Assembly: GCA_024743055.1 (NCBI GenBank)
Contig: JANSXH010000019.1
Location: 1-60,869 of the forward strand
DNA from: Pseudomonadota bacterium
GTDB taxonomy: Bacteria; Pseudomonadota; Alphaproteobacteria; Sneathiellales; Sneathiellaceae
DNA: 60,869 nt
Reading direction: 5' to 3'
Shown here: one piece after another, positions 1 to 6,939 of the stretch
How positions within the stretch are numbered: position 1 is the first letter of the stretch
How the letters are laid out: the number at the start of each line of letters is the position of its first letter
Notes under the pieces: generated by a model
Database searches by the model: none
Told to the model about the DNA's origin: nothing
What the model saw: the letters and a program-made list of their open reading frames with translations, nothing else
Position numbers and translations under genes: made by a program

Positions 1-144
1 ATCCCGTGTGGTCGGAGGGAGAAAGGGGGGCCCCCATACCACCACTCCATTGATGGTGGTGCAGAGGGATCAACAGAATGTACCCCATACGCCCTCTGTC
101 CCCGTCTGTTTAAACATGCAGATGAGTCTAGCCACCCATTCCCA
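1..144. other. left edge, no gene recognised
   Basis: I see no convincing coding region. There is a hairpin-forming inverted repeat, ACCACCA (38-44) and TGGTGGT (54-60) with a 9-nt loop, and a GGGGGGCCCCC run at 25-35. The sequence lies just beyond the stop of the truncated repressor gene and does not continue its peptidase domain in any frame I translated. Confidence 0.4.
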
Positions 145-630
145 CTAGTGATGTGGCTGGAGCAAACGAAAAGAGTCTAACCCCATCATCTTGTGGAAAA
201 GGGGAGGGCGGAGATGGGTGGGGCTAAGCGCGCACTGTCTGACCAGAAGTGTATGGGGGGGTTTTTTGCCTTCGCAGCGCTCATCGATTGGCAATGTAAC
301 GTAAGCTACATCATCCCCCTCTCGTCTTTCTGCGGTTTCATAGTTTCCTGCCTCGACAGTACCTAGAATGGGTACGTTTTCGAAGCTTACATCTACCTCT
401 ACGGCAACGGTATCGGATACTTTTTTGGCGGCTCTGATTTCTTCTGCTTCAAAAATCAGGTTGGCCATTTCCACCCCTAGGGCATCGGCCAGTTTTTTTC
501 TGTACTTTTTTTTCACTTCTCGGCCATTTTCCCACCTGCCGATGGTGGTGTGAACAACACCAACTTTCTCAGCAAGGTCTTCTTGGGTCAGGCCGAGGCC
601 TTCTCTAAGTTTTTTTATTGAGCTGGTCAT
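145..630 (-). CDS. CI-like phage repressor, truncated S24 domain
   Basis: A 161-aa protein from ATG at 630. Residues 3-58 are an XRE-type helix-turn-helix (LTQEDLAEKVGVVHTTIGRW), and residue 86 onward begins a LexA/CI-type S24 peptidase domain (VPILGTVEAG, with the A94-G95 cleavage pair). Where the family has the catalytic G-D-S-M-S-P-T, this protein reads Q-C-A-L-S-P-T (132-138); the rest of the peptidase, including the lysine, is replaced by an unrelated 23-residue tail. It should hold the lysogenic state by binding operators at 640-715. A TACAAT box ends 7 nt before the ATG, so its mRNA may be leaderless, as for lambda cI from PRM. DNA binding looks intact; self-cleavage looks lost. Confidence 0.8.
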   Translation of the reverse strand: MTSSIKKLREGLGLTQEDLAEKVGVVHTTIGRWENGREVKKKYRKKLADALGVEMANLIFEAEEIRAAKKVSDTVAVEVDVSFENVPILGTVEAGNYETAERREGDDVAYVTLPIDERCEGKKPPHTLLVRQCALSPTHLRPPLFHKMMGLDSFRLLQPHH

Positions 631-639
631 GGCGTGCAT

Positions 640-656
640 TGTACCAAAACCGCACA
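640..656. promoter_or_regulatory. putative repressor operator, CI-proximal
   Basis: TGTACCA-AAA-CCGCACA is a degenerate version of the perfect palindrome at 699-715 (6 of 7 and 5 of 7 matches in the half-sites). It overlaps the TACAAT box assigned to the leftward repressor gene and ends 10 bp from its start codon, so it probably mediates autoregulation. A further exact half-site TGGCACA lies at 675-681. Confidence 0.5.
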
Positions 657-698
657 TTATGAACACGACCGTTTTGGCACATTTTTACTTGCTTTTCT

Positions 699-715
699 TG
701 TGCCATTATGGCACA
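699..715. promoter_or_regulatory. putative repressor operator, Cro-proximal
   Basis: TGTGCCA-TTA-TGGCACA is a perfect 17-bp palindrome in the 93-bp gap between the divergent repressor and Cro-like genes. It covers a CATTAT -10-like box (704-709) upstream of the Cro-like ATG at 724. The position and symmetry are those expected of a lambdoid OR site. Confidence 0.65.
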
Positions 716-723
716 TTAATGCT

Positions 724-909
724 ATGAAGTTAGAAAACTGGCTGACAGACAACGATATCAGCGCCTCCAAATTTGCCCAATCAATCAACGTGGATCACTC
801 CACAGTGTCTAGGTATTTATCGGGAACCCGGAGGCCAAAGCCCGAAATTCTACGAAGAATTTCAGCAGTGACCATGGAGAAAGTTACGCCAAATGATTTC
901 TTGGCCTGA
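724..909 (+). CDS. Cro-like helix-turn-helix protein
   Basis: A 61-aa protein that is almost entirely one XRE-type helix-turn-helix (ISASKFAQSINVDHSTVSRY at about residues 11-30). It is divergent from the CI-like gene and is the first rightward gene, which is the place of Cro in lambdoid phages; the expected job is to shut off repressor synthesis and start lytic growth. The start is the ATG at 724, because an upstream in-frame ATG would run through the operators. No strong ribosome site is visible, so the leader is short. Confidence 0.8.
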   Translation: MKLENWLTDNDISASKFAQSINVDHSTVSRYLSGTRRPKPEILRRISAVTMEKVTPNDFLA

Positions 910-1018
910 CGTTTCGCCAGTATCCGCTCAAGCCTTCTGATGTCTCTTTTATAGTTCATAAGGCGAACATAAGGGCAAACGTAACAACCGTGAATTAGAA
1001 TGTAAGGAGAATTTTCTA

Positions 1019-1510
1019 ATGGGACGACCGCTAAAACCCCGCAAGGCAGGTTCTGTAGAAGAAGCAATTGACCGCACCCGTATCAATCTTGGTTCTGAAT
1101 TCGCGGCTCTGGTTGTCGATAAATCCCCCAGCATGGTTAGACGGTGGGGTGACGGAGACGACGAGCCTCTGCCAAATGTTAAGCAAGCCCTAGCGCTAGA
1201 CAAGGCTCATGTGAGCGAAGGGTTCGGAAGGCCCTTGATTACAGAGAGTATGCTTCGGGAAATCAAATCCGAAGGCCTGCCAGCGCCAGCCAACGAAGCT
1301 GAGGACGCCATTATCTTCGCCAACATTGCCTTGATAGGCCTTCTCGACACCCTCAAGAAAGCAAAATGTCCAAAAGGGCCGGGCGGCACAACAGTCACCT
1401 ACCATGAACGTGAAGAGCTTAAGCGCTTATTCCACGAACTAGCCCCCCTGATTGAGGAAATCGGCCCCGCAATTGAAGAGATTGAGACGAATATGAGGAA
1501 CGTATCATGA
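1019..1510 (+). CDS. phage early protein, possible CII-type regulator
   Basis: A 163-aa protein preceded by a good AAGGAG ribosome site. Residues 13-60 look like a helical DNA-binding segment (LVVDKSPSMVRRWGDGDDE resembles a recognition helix plus loop); the C-terminal half is acidic and helical. Its place right after the Cro-like gene is that of a CII-type regulator, but I do not recognise the family with certainty. It opens the tightly packed early operon: its stop overlaps the next start. Confidence 0.65.
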   Translation: MGRPLKPRKAGSVEEAIDRTRINLGSEFAALVVDKSPSMVRRWGDGDDEPLPNVKQALALDKAHVSEGFGRPLITESMLREIKSEGLPAPANEAEDAIIFANIALIGLLDTLKKAKCPKGPGGTTVTYHEREELKRLFHELAPLIEEIGPAIEEIETNMRNVS

Positions 1511-1632
1511 CTGATTTCTCTATAGAAACGAAAGCAGCAATCCTAGTTGGCGTTCCTACTCTCGTACACCTGTTTCACAAAGCCTATCCCCAATATATCG
1601 AAATGGCCGCTAGGGCAGTGGGGTGGGGATGA
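1507..1632 (+). CDS. small phage protein, 41 aa
   Basis: ATG at 1507 overlaps the upstream stop (ATGA) and its own stop overlaps the next start at 1629. The product has one moderately hydrophobic stretch (AAILVGVPTLVHLF, residues 10-23). Function unknown; the double ATGA coupling is the main reason to accept it. Confidence 0.5.
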   Translation: MTDFSIETKAAILVGVPTLVHLFHKAYPQYIEMAARAVGWG

Positions 1633-1898
1633 GCATGTTATTCGAAGACCAACCCCTATCGGACATTAACAGTAAGGCTCGGCACGGCTGCTTTGCACAT
1701 TTCCCCGGCACCTGTGACGACAAGAGAGCCACATGTAAGGGCTGCGCTCACTTCAAGCCTACTAAGGACCCCATGGGTCAATGCCAGAAATACAAGCAAC
1801 TTAAAAGCGCTGCCGGTGAGTCTCTACCAAAAACAGGCCCAACCCCAATTACTGGTGGCTCGCCTGCCTGTAAATATTTCGAGAAGAGGGCAGATTGA
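1629..1898 (+). CDS. small cysteine-rich phage protein
   Basis: An 89-aa protein starting at the ATG that overlaps the upstream stop. Six cysteines (in GCFAHFPGTC, TCKGC, QCQ and ACKY) suggest a zinc- or metal-binding fold. It is in the early operon directly before the DUF1064 nuclease gene, whose TTG start overlaps its TGA stop. Function unknown. Confidence 0.65.
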   Translation: MSMLFEDQPLSDINSKARHGCFAHFPGTCDDKRATCKGCAHFKPTKDPMGQCQKYKQLKSAAGESLPKTGPTPITGGSPACKYFEKRAD

Positions 1899-2212
1899 GA
1901 AAATACCGCAACATACCCGTAGAGGAGGACGGTATCCGCTTTGACAGCAAGAAAGAGCGCAACCGTTACCTTGAGCTAAAAATCCTTAAGCAGCACGGCA
2001 TAATCGCCAATCTTGAACTGCAGCCGTCCTTTCAACTTACGGCTCACGGCTTTCCTATCTGCAAATACAGAGCGGATTTCTCCTATCAGGAAAAAGGAAA
2101 GCTCGTCGTTGAGGACGTGAAAAGCAAGGCCACCATAACCCCCGTATATCGCCTGAAAAAGAAGCTCATGAAAGCAGAGCATGGGATTGAGATAAGGGAG
2201 GTGGGGGTTTGA
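1895..2212 (+). CDS. DUF1064 family phage nuclease-like protein
   Basis: A 105-aa protein of the DUF1064 family, which has a PD-(D/E)XK-like core. Visible are E20 in the SKKERNRY helix, the ADF strand (D62), and E-D-V-K (VVEDVKSK, residues 72-79) followed by a basic helix YRLKKKLMK. These are the expected E, D and ExK positions of the nuclease fold. The start is a TTG overlapping the previous stop (TTGA), and the next gene again starts at a TTGA overlap. A role in phage recombination or DNA processing is likely but unproven. Confidence 0.8.
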   Translation: MRKYRNIPVEEDGIRFDSKKERNRYLELKILKQHGIIANLELQPSFQLTAHGFPICKYRADFSYQEKGKLVVEDVKSKATITPVYRLKKKLMKAEHGIEIREVGV

Positions 2213-2856
2213 TCGCCGTCTTCCTCTTTGACGAAAGCGGTATCATGGCACAGCCTTGGGCCGAGGCCGGAATTGAATGTTACTGTGTAGATACTCAGCA
2301 TTCCATCCGAAAGCCGCGCAAGGAAGGCAATATCAATTATGTCTGGGGTGATGCCAGATGGTGGACACCACCTGCGCCGGTCTGTTTCCTTGGTGCATTT
2401 CCAGAATGCACAAATGTTTCCGGGAGTGGGGCGAGGGACTGGCCAATAAAGGGCGGTATTCTTCTACGCGATGCCATCGAGCAATTCGAGGCCTGCAGGA
2501 GGGCCGGGGGTTGGTCGGGCGCTCCCTACTTCATAGAAAACCCAGTCTCCAAGTTTTCCAAGCTCTCGCATATCGGCAAGCCGGACCACTACTTTAACCC
2601 ATGTGACTATGGCGGCTATCTCCCGCCAGACAGGCGGCGCGAAGCAGCTTACACGAAAAAGACGTGCATATGGGCCGGTAACGGTTTTGTCATGCCCGAG
2701 AAGAAGTCCATAGAGCCTGTAGATGGCTCGAAGATGTGGAAAATGGGAAGCGGCAACCCTGACAGGCAGAAAGAACGCGCCAAGACCCCTCCGGGATTCA
2801 ACATAGCAGTGTTCGAAGCGAACTATCCAAAAATACTGGTGGAGAGTGAGATATGA
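2209..2856 (+). CDS. DNA-methyltransferase-like phage protein
   Basis: A 215-aa protein of a phage family usually labelled DNA cytosine methyltransferase-like. The N-terminus LFDESGIMAQPWAEAG resembles the SAM-binding first strand and loop, FPECTNV replaces the usual P-C catalytic loop, and FIENPVSKFSK carries an ENP motif. The end KKTCIWAGNGFVMP is typical of this group. The TTG start overlaps the stop of the DUF1064 gene. The substrate is unknown; the shortness and the non-canonical PEC mean that catalysis cannot be assumed. Confidence 0.65.
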   Translation: MIAVFLFDESGIMAQPWAEAGIECYCVDTQHSIRKPRKEGNINYVWGDARWWTPPAPVCFLGAFPECTNVSGSGARDWPIKGGILLRDAIEQFEACRRAGGWSGAPYFIENPVSKFSKLSHIGKPDHYFNPCDYGGYLPPDRRREAAYTKKTCIWAGNGFVMPEKKSIEPVDGSKMWKMGSGNPDRQKERAKTPPGFNIAVFEANYPKILVESEI

Positions 2857-3332
2857 CCCCTGAAATCGAATATGCCTGCAAACTCTACGAAATAGAGGGC
2901 CTGCCTTTAAGAGAGATTGGCAAAAAAATCCGGCGCAACGATGGCACCGTTGCTCGGTGGCGCGATAAGTATGGTTGGAAACGGACAGCATTTCAAAAAA
3001 CTCAAATCGCAGAACTCAAGCGACGTTATGAAACAACGGACGAGGCTCTACACAAAATAGCAAGAAGTTTAAGGATATCCACCCACGTGGCCACCAGGGC
3101 CCGTTCTCAAGGCGATTGGGAGCGCCCAGAAGGGTACGAGGATAGATTAAGCGAACGTCGCGCCCTTGCTGCTGAAAACAAGCCCCCACTCTGGCCAAAG
3201 GTAACGGCTACGTGGCCCGAATGGGCAAGATTTGACGGCATGGAGATAGGGCTCCCAGAGCTTCAACAGGAAGACAATGACGCCCGCCAAGCCTTTGCCA
3301 GATTTCAGCAGAACGTAAGGTGTGTGGGTTAA
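2853..3332 (+). CDS. helix-turn-helix phage protein
   Basis: A 159-aa protein whose first 45 residues form a homeodomain-like helix-turn-helix (LPLREIGKKIRRNDGTVARW), and a second similar unit follows (TTDEALHKIARSLRISTHVA). Double HTH N-termini like this occur in phage regulators and small-terminase-like proteins. It is sandwiched by overlaps (ATGA before, TAATG after) in the early operon, so a role in replication or early regulation is inferred. Confidence 0.6.
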   Translation: MTPEIEYACKLYEIEGLPLREIGKKIRRNDGTVARWRDKYGWKRTAFQKTQIAELKRRYETTDEALHKIARSLRISTHVATRARSQGDWERPEGYEDRLSERRALAAENKPPLWPKVTATWPEWARFDGMEIGLPELQQEDNDARQAFARFQQNVRCVG

Positions 3333-4270
3333 TGGCGCGTATTCGTACGATCAAGCCGGAATTCTGGCAACACGAAGACTTAAGCGAACTTCCACCTGAG
3401 ACCCACATGCTCGCAGCAGCCCTATTAAATCAGGCAGATGATGAGGGCTTCTTCAAGGCAAACCACAAACTAATCCAAGCAAGTTGTTTTCCGCTCCGTG
3501 AGGACTCCATGAGCGTTCATGACAGCCTCATTTCTCTAGAAAGAATTGGGTATGTGGCGTTGTTTGATGGCTCTGACGGAAAAAAATATGGAAAAGTCGT
3601 AAAGTTCACACAGCACCAAACTATAAGCAGACCAACTCCAAGTAAAATCAAAGGGTTATGTAAGGAGCCACAAGACTCATTGATTACTCATGGAGTGATC
3701 AATGAGGGCTCCGCTGAGGAAAGGAAGGGAAAGGAAGGGAAAGGAATAACCCCCCCAAGCCCCCCCTGCTGGGGGGATTTCGAAATACTTTATCCTGATA
3801 GAGGGGGGAAGCCAAAGCTTCTTGATAAGGCAAGGTGTGAGTTTGACAAACTGATTTCGGTTGGAGAGAAGCCAGAGGAAATAATTTTGGGCCTGAAAGG
3901 GTATGTCTTGGCCAACAAAGGAAAAAGATTGCCGATGCCAGCGGATAGGTTTCTGGGCAACCGAGTTTATCAAGAATATCAACCAATACCAGAAAATCTG
4001 AATGCACGAGTGGCGGACGGCGTGAACGGCGGGGTGTGGGACGATATCCTTAAAAACTGGGAGAATAGAGGGCAGGCAAGAGCCTGGCTGTATCCTATGA
4101 GGCTAGAGCGGGTGAGTGACGGCGTTGCGACACTTCGCACAGATTCCGAGTTCATCAAAGATACGTTTGAGAGGGATTTTGAGACAGCAGTGTTGAAAAA
4201 ATGGAAGCTGCTGGACCCTGCAATCAAGAAGCTCAATGTTTTAGGAGAACTGAAAGAGAGGACAGGATGA
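3332..4270 (+). CDS. phage replication initiator-like protein
   Basis: A 312-aa protein starting at MARIRTIKPEFW, a beginning typical of phage replisome organisers: a winged-helix N-terminal domain (about 1-110), a low-complexity basic and proline-rich linker (about 130-150, coded by GGAAAGGAAGG and CCCCCC runs), and a C-terminal segment from about 225 (WDDILKNWENRGQARAWLYP) that resembles the DnaA N-terminal interaction domain. It probably recruits the host helicase to the phage origin. The ATG at 3332 overlaps the upstream TAA. Confidence 0.7.
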   Translation: MARIRTIKPEFWQHEDLSELPPETHMLAAALLNQADDEGFFKANHKLIQASCFPLREDSMSVHDSLISLERIGYVALFDGSDGKKYGKVVKFTQHQTISRPTPSKIKGLCKEPQDSLITHGVINEGSAEERKGKEGKGITPPSPPCWGDFEILYPDRGGKPKLLDKARCEFDKLISVGEKPEEIILGLKGYVLANKGKRLPMPADRFLGNRVYQEYQPIPENLNARVADGVNGGVWDDILKNWENRGQARAWLYPMRLERVSDGVATLRTDSEFIKDTFERDFETAVLKKWKLLDPAIKKLNVLGELKERTG

Positions 4271-4671
4271 CACGCACCATAAAATATATGAAAACAGCTG
4301 TATTGCTAATCGTTTGCGCCGGACTTCTGGCTGCCTGTGAGCGCGATGCGGACATAGCGTCTCGCAATCTCTCGGTTGCAGCAGATCAGTTTGAGATTAA
4401 TCGTCGCGTTGTATTCTACAACGGCATTACTGATAGCTACATGTTGACCATTGAGGGGCTATGTTCGCTGGGAAATAGGGACAAGGCTCGGCGGCTCACG
4501 GTGACATGTAAGACGGGGCCTACGGACTATAAAAAGCACTTCTTGGGCCTGTCAGATAACGTGACGTTTTTTGTTGAGCAGGTCGACGCAGTGAACGTTG
4601 ATGTTTTTCACTACCGGGTGATTTTCAAGCCAGCTTCAATCATTCCCGATATAGATCTGGTGACTGAATGA
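4267..4671 (+). CDS. phage lipoprotein, beta-sandwich type
   Basis: A 134-aa protein with a lipoprotein signal: hydrophobic AVLLIVCAGL and the lipobox LAAC with Cys24 (Cys17 if translation starts at the internal Met8). The remaining 110 residues read as a beta-rich domain (RVVFYNGITDSYMLTIEGLC) like phage proteins called beta-sandwich lipoproteins. It overlaps the replication gene by ATGA, an unexpected place for an envelope protein; a superinfection-exclusion role is possible but inferred. Confidence 0.7.
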   Translation: MTRTIKYMKTAVLLIVCAGLLAACERDADIASRNLSVAADQFEINRRVVFYNGITDSYMLTIEGLCSLGNRDKARRLTVTCKTGPTDYKKHFLGLSDNVTFFVEQVDAVNVDVFHYRVIFKPASIIPDIDLVTE

Positions 4672-4838
4672 ACGGCATAGACAACATTAAATACTTCCTG
4701 TCTGACAGGCTCCCCCCAAGTTTCAGATGGTGGCCTGAAGTAATTCATGATTTGCGTAAAGATGAGACGCCAGACGAAAAAAAGGAATTAGACGCCCTGA
4801 TAGAGCGCGAGAAGTCCCGGTTCATAGCAGAGCAATAG
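4668..4838 (+). CDS. small phage protein, 56 aa
   Basis: ATG at 4668 overlaps the upstream stop (ATGA). The product is hydrophilic, with a WWPEVIHDLRKDE core and a charged helical C-terminus (EKKELDALIEREKSRF). No function recognised; accepted for its translational coupling inside the early operon. Confidence 0.5.
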   Translation: MNGIDNIKYFLSDRLPPSFRWWPEVIHDLRKDETPDEKKELDALIEREKSRFIAEQ

Positions 4839-4873
4839 AGAGAGACGATGACAGACATTCAAAACGGCAAACA

Positions 4874-5026
4874 ATGAACACCTACCTCTACACATACACC
4901 CTTGAAGGCATTGAATATTGCGGGCGTCTAAAAGCCTCCTCAGTGTCTCAGGCAATGTACATCATAGAGGTATTTCTAGGGGCGACATATGACGGAATCC
5001 TGATGGGGGAAGTACCTTATGACTAA
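4874..5026 (+). CDS. small phage protein, 50 aa
   Basis: ATG at 4874 overlaps the stop of a 9-codon mini-frame (4848-4877) that could couple its translation to the upstream gene. The product is NTYLYTYTLEGIEYCGRLKA followed by an ASSVSQAMYIIEVFLG helix, probably a small alpha-beta domain. Function unknown. A 10-codon frame (5019-5051) similarly bridges to the next gene. Confidence 0.45.
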   Translation: MNTYLYTYTLEGIEYCGRLKASSVSQAMYIIEVFLGATYDGILMGEVPYD

Positions 5027-5043
5027 CGATGTGGAGATAGTGG

Positions 5044-5316
5044 ATGCCTAAATTCAGAAAGAAGCCAGTAGTTATTGAGGCGTATCAACTGCCAACGGAG
5101 GAAATGAGAGGACCGACGAGCGAGGGGCTAATGAATTTCCTTGCCAAAATGCGCAGAGATTTTGAGTTTGGAAAAAACGACACGTTAATAATCCACACCC
5201 TTGAGGGCGACATGACAGCACAGCCCGGCGACTGGATTATTAAAGGCGTGAACGACGAACACTATCCCTGCAAGCCAGACATATTCGAGGCAACATATGA
5301 GCAGGTCAATGACTGA
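5044..5316 (+). CDS. conserved phage protein (PGDW / CKPDIF family)
   Basis: A 90-aa member of a widespread small phage family, recognised by the start FRKKPVVIEAYQL, the centre TLEGDMTAQPGDWIIKGV and the end YPCKPDIFEATYE. Found in early regions of many temperate phages; the biochemical role is not known to me. It overlaps the next gene by 20 bp. Confidence 0.75.
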   Translation: MPKFRKKPVVIEAYQLPTEEMRGPTSEGLMNFLAKMRRDFEFGKNDTLIIHTLEGDMTAQPGDWIIKGVNDEHYPCKPDIFEATYEQVND

Positions 5317-5572
5317 ACAGAACAAGCTGGGATGGAAATTTTTACCGTCGCATATGGGCGGATTCTGGAACTTTGAATTTGCCCCGGAATTAAACTTGAG
5401 CGTAGAGGAACATCCTCCGTTCTGGGCGGGGAGTGTTGCGTCGGATGAGCAATACCTTGCGACAGAGGTATTTGGAACGGAGGAGCTTGCCAAATCCTGG
5501 TGCATCACCACTGCCAAGCAAATCCTAACAGAAGCACTAGAGAACCTTAATAGACTGGAGGAGGAGAAATGA
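5297..5572 (+). CDS. hypothetical phage protein, 91 aa
   Basis: A protein with no recognised family. The middle is aromatic-rich (MGGFWNFEFAPEL) and the C-terminus is helical and charged (AKQILTEALENLNRLEEEK). Translation could start at 5297 or at the ATG at 5309, which overlaps the upstream stop. Its stop overlaps the next start. Confidence 0.6.
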   Translation: MSRSMTEQNKLGWKFLPSHMGGFWNFEFAPELNLSVEEHPPFWAGSVASDEQYLATEVFGTEELAKSWCITTAKQILTEALENLNRLEEEK

Positions 5573-6066
5573 GTGAATTAAGCGTACAAGACCAAGCACA
5601 GGAAATAGCGGGGGATATCTATTATGGCACCCGCTTTTTAATCGAGAAGGTTGACGAGCTTGAAAAGCTCACAGACCGGGCAGCGCAGGCTATGGCTACC
5701 TATGTCCCTGTGCCGGGGGAAGATCCTCCCAAATGGTATCGGCTCCTCGACGGCGTAGTGGAGAACCCCAACAAGACGACGGTCGGGGAACTTGTGGCGC
5801 TTATCAGGGGGGGAACCTTGTCAGAGGAGCAGCGCAAGCAGGCTATCTCCTCACTGTTCTATGCCCATTACAGCCACCTTTACCAAGAGGGTTTTGAGTT
5901 TCTACATAGCGGCGAAAAGTGGCAGTTTATCGGATACGATATGGAGGATACCCCGAAGCCTCAATTCAGGCTGTCCGCTTACCGCTGGCTGGGGGATAAG
6001 TGGAGCAGCCGCCCCACCAGACTGAAGACGCTGCCAAGGATAATTGAACCTGAGAAAGAAGTCTAA
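5569..6066 (+). CDS. hypothetical phage protein, 165 aa
   Basis: ATG at 5569 overlaps the previous stop and follows GGAGGAG. No family recognised. The N-terminal 60 residues form an amphipathic helix (QEIAGDIYYGTRFLIEKVDE); the C-terminal part is a mixed alpha-beta region rich in Trp and Tyr (SAYRWLGDKWSSRP). Part of the early operon. Confidence 0.6.
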   Translation: MSELSVQDQAQEIAGDIYYGTRFLIEKVDELEKLTDRAAQAMATYVPVPGEDPPKWYRLLDGVVENPNKTTVGELVALIRGGTLSEEQRKQAISSLFYAHYSHLYQEGFEFLHSGEKWQFIGYDMEDTPKPQFRLSAYRWLGDKWSSRPTRLKTLPRIIEPEKEV

Positions 6067-6089
6067 GCCAAAGAGATTGAGGGGAGATT

Positions 6090-6566
6090 ATGGGTAAAAA
6101 AGTAGCGTATACAGGAGCCCGCGAAGAAACCGTACCCTACAAGGTGCGTATAACCGGTGATAAGTCTCTCACCACTACCCAGAGGTCCGCGTGGCTGGCC
6201 AAGCTATTTGATAGCCTGTCTGAGGATGAAAGAGAAGCTATGAAAGAAATAGACTTTGTTTTCCGATATCTAACGGGACGTGCTGGGGGCCATATTATGA
6301 TGTATGAGCCAGACTATCAGCCGGGGACAAACAAGAACGACACCCGCAATTCCGACCTGGTGAAAGATTACTTTGATTGGGCAGGGAGGCCGGAGAAAAG
6401 GCCAAACTTCCACCATGCCGCTGTATTGGATATCGTTCACTTTGGGAAAACCATGCGAGAATGTGACAGAAGCAGGCACAAGTATCATGGCTGGGCAAGG
6501 CGTAACCTTGGTAAGGCCCTGCATGAATATTGTATAGTGAAGGGCTGGCGACGCCCCACATATTGA
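6090..6566 (+). CDS. last early gene, candidate late-gene antiterminator (Q-like by position)
   Basis: A 158-aa basic protein with a good AGGGGAG ribosome site. There is no clear family match; the C-terminal 55 residues (HHAAVLDIVHFGKTMRECDR onward) are rich in His, Arg and Trp and could bind nucleic acid. It is the last gene of the early operon and lies immediately before a consensus promoter and a promoter-proximal terminator, exactly where lambdoid phages keep their Q antiterminator (gene 23 in P22). The Q-like role is inferred from this position only. Confidence 0.55.
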   Translation: MGKKVAYTGAREETVPYKVRITGDKSLTTTQRSAWLAKLFDSLSEDEREAMKEIDFVFRYLTGRAGGHIMMYEPDYQPGTNKNDTRNSDLVKDYFDWAGRPEKRPNFHHAAVLDIVHFGKTMRECDRSRHKYHGWARRNLGKALHEYCIVKGWRRPTY

Positions 6567-6594
6567 CAGATTCACGGTTTGTTCGATTTTTTAA

Positions 6595-6622
6595 TTGACA
6601 ACTACTCCATTGAAGGGATATT
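6595..6622 (+). promoter_or_regulatory. candidate phage late promoter (PR'-like)
   Basis: A perfect -35 TTGACA at 6595-6600, a 16-bp spacer and GATATT at 6617-6622 (ATATTC with a 17-bp spacer is the alternative). A second TTGACA is at 6563-6568, across the stop codon of the preceding gene, without a good -10. Transcription would start near 6630 and run into the structured region that ends at the 6900-6927 terminator. Confidence 0.6.
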
Positions 6623-6899
6623 CTTCTAAAATCGCAAGGCAGGTTTACGCACTAGCGACTTTTTTCAGATAAATTTATTACCTTTACACCCTTAGGATAC
6701 GTCCTTTGGGATAGCCGCTTTTGCGGTTTCACAGTAGCGTAACTAGTAGAGTACCATGCGGATTAGAAGCGGACAGGGTCCGGGCCAACTTCTGAGTGAC
6801 GAACAGAGGATAGTTGGCATTCCCTTCACGGGGATGTAGCTCGATACTACCAAATCTGCTCAGGGTTCAGTCTCCCTCTATCAGAAAAAGACACAATCA

Positions 6900-6927
6900 G
6901 GGCCATCCTTCGGGGTGGCCCTTTTTT
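6900..6927 (+). terminator. strong intrinsic terminator (tR'-like)
   Basis: GGGCCATCC - TTCG - GGGTGGCCC followed by six T. The stem is 9 bp with one wobble pair and a UUCG loop. It separates the candidate late promoter from the first late gene at 6940, so late expression would need read-through. Confidence 0.85.
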
Positions 6928-6939
6928 ATTGGGGACCAC

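Larger units (their letters stand above)
6567..6939 (+). ncRNA. structured non-coding late leader / 6S-like RNA (about 6630-6927)
   Basis: The 373-bp gap between early and late genes has no convincing reading frame but many short hairpins in series: CCGC-TTTT-GCGG (6715-6726), GGAC-AGG-GTCC (around 6771-6781), GCCAACT paired with AGTTGGC (around 6784-6818), ATTCCC-TTCAC-GGGGAT (around 6819-6835), GTAG-N7-CTAC (6836-6850), then the terminator at 6900-6927. A transcript from 6595 would be about 300 nt and end just before the late genes. This matches the lambda PR' transcript (6S RNA) that stops at tR' unless Q is present. No known RNA family recognised. Confidence 0.55.

Noticed and set aside
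191..200. TTGTGGAAAA, identical to the left arm of the moron inverted repeats
   Set aside because: No matching TTTTCCAC arm follows at the right distance, so it is not a third copy. The same ten bases also occur inside the carboxylase gene near 32841, showing that the half alone is not informative.
6735..6890. tRNA-like stretches (GTAGCTC and GGGTTCAGTC) in the late leader
   Set aside because: The T-loop-like hairpin has only four paired bases, no acceptor stem or anticodon arm can be closed, and there is no CCA end. Probably chance inside a structured leader.
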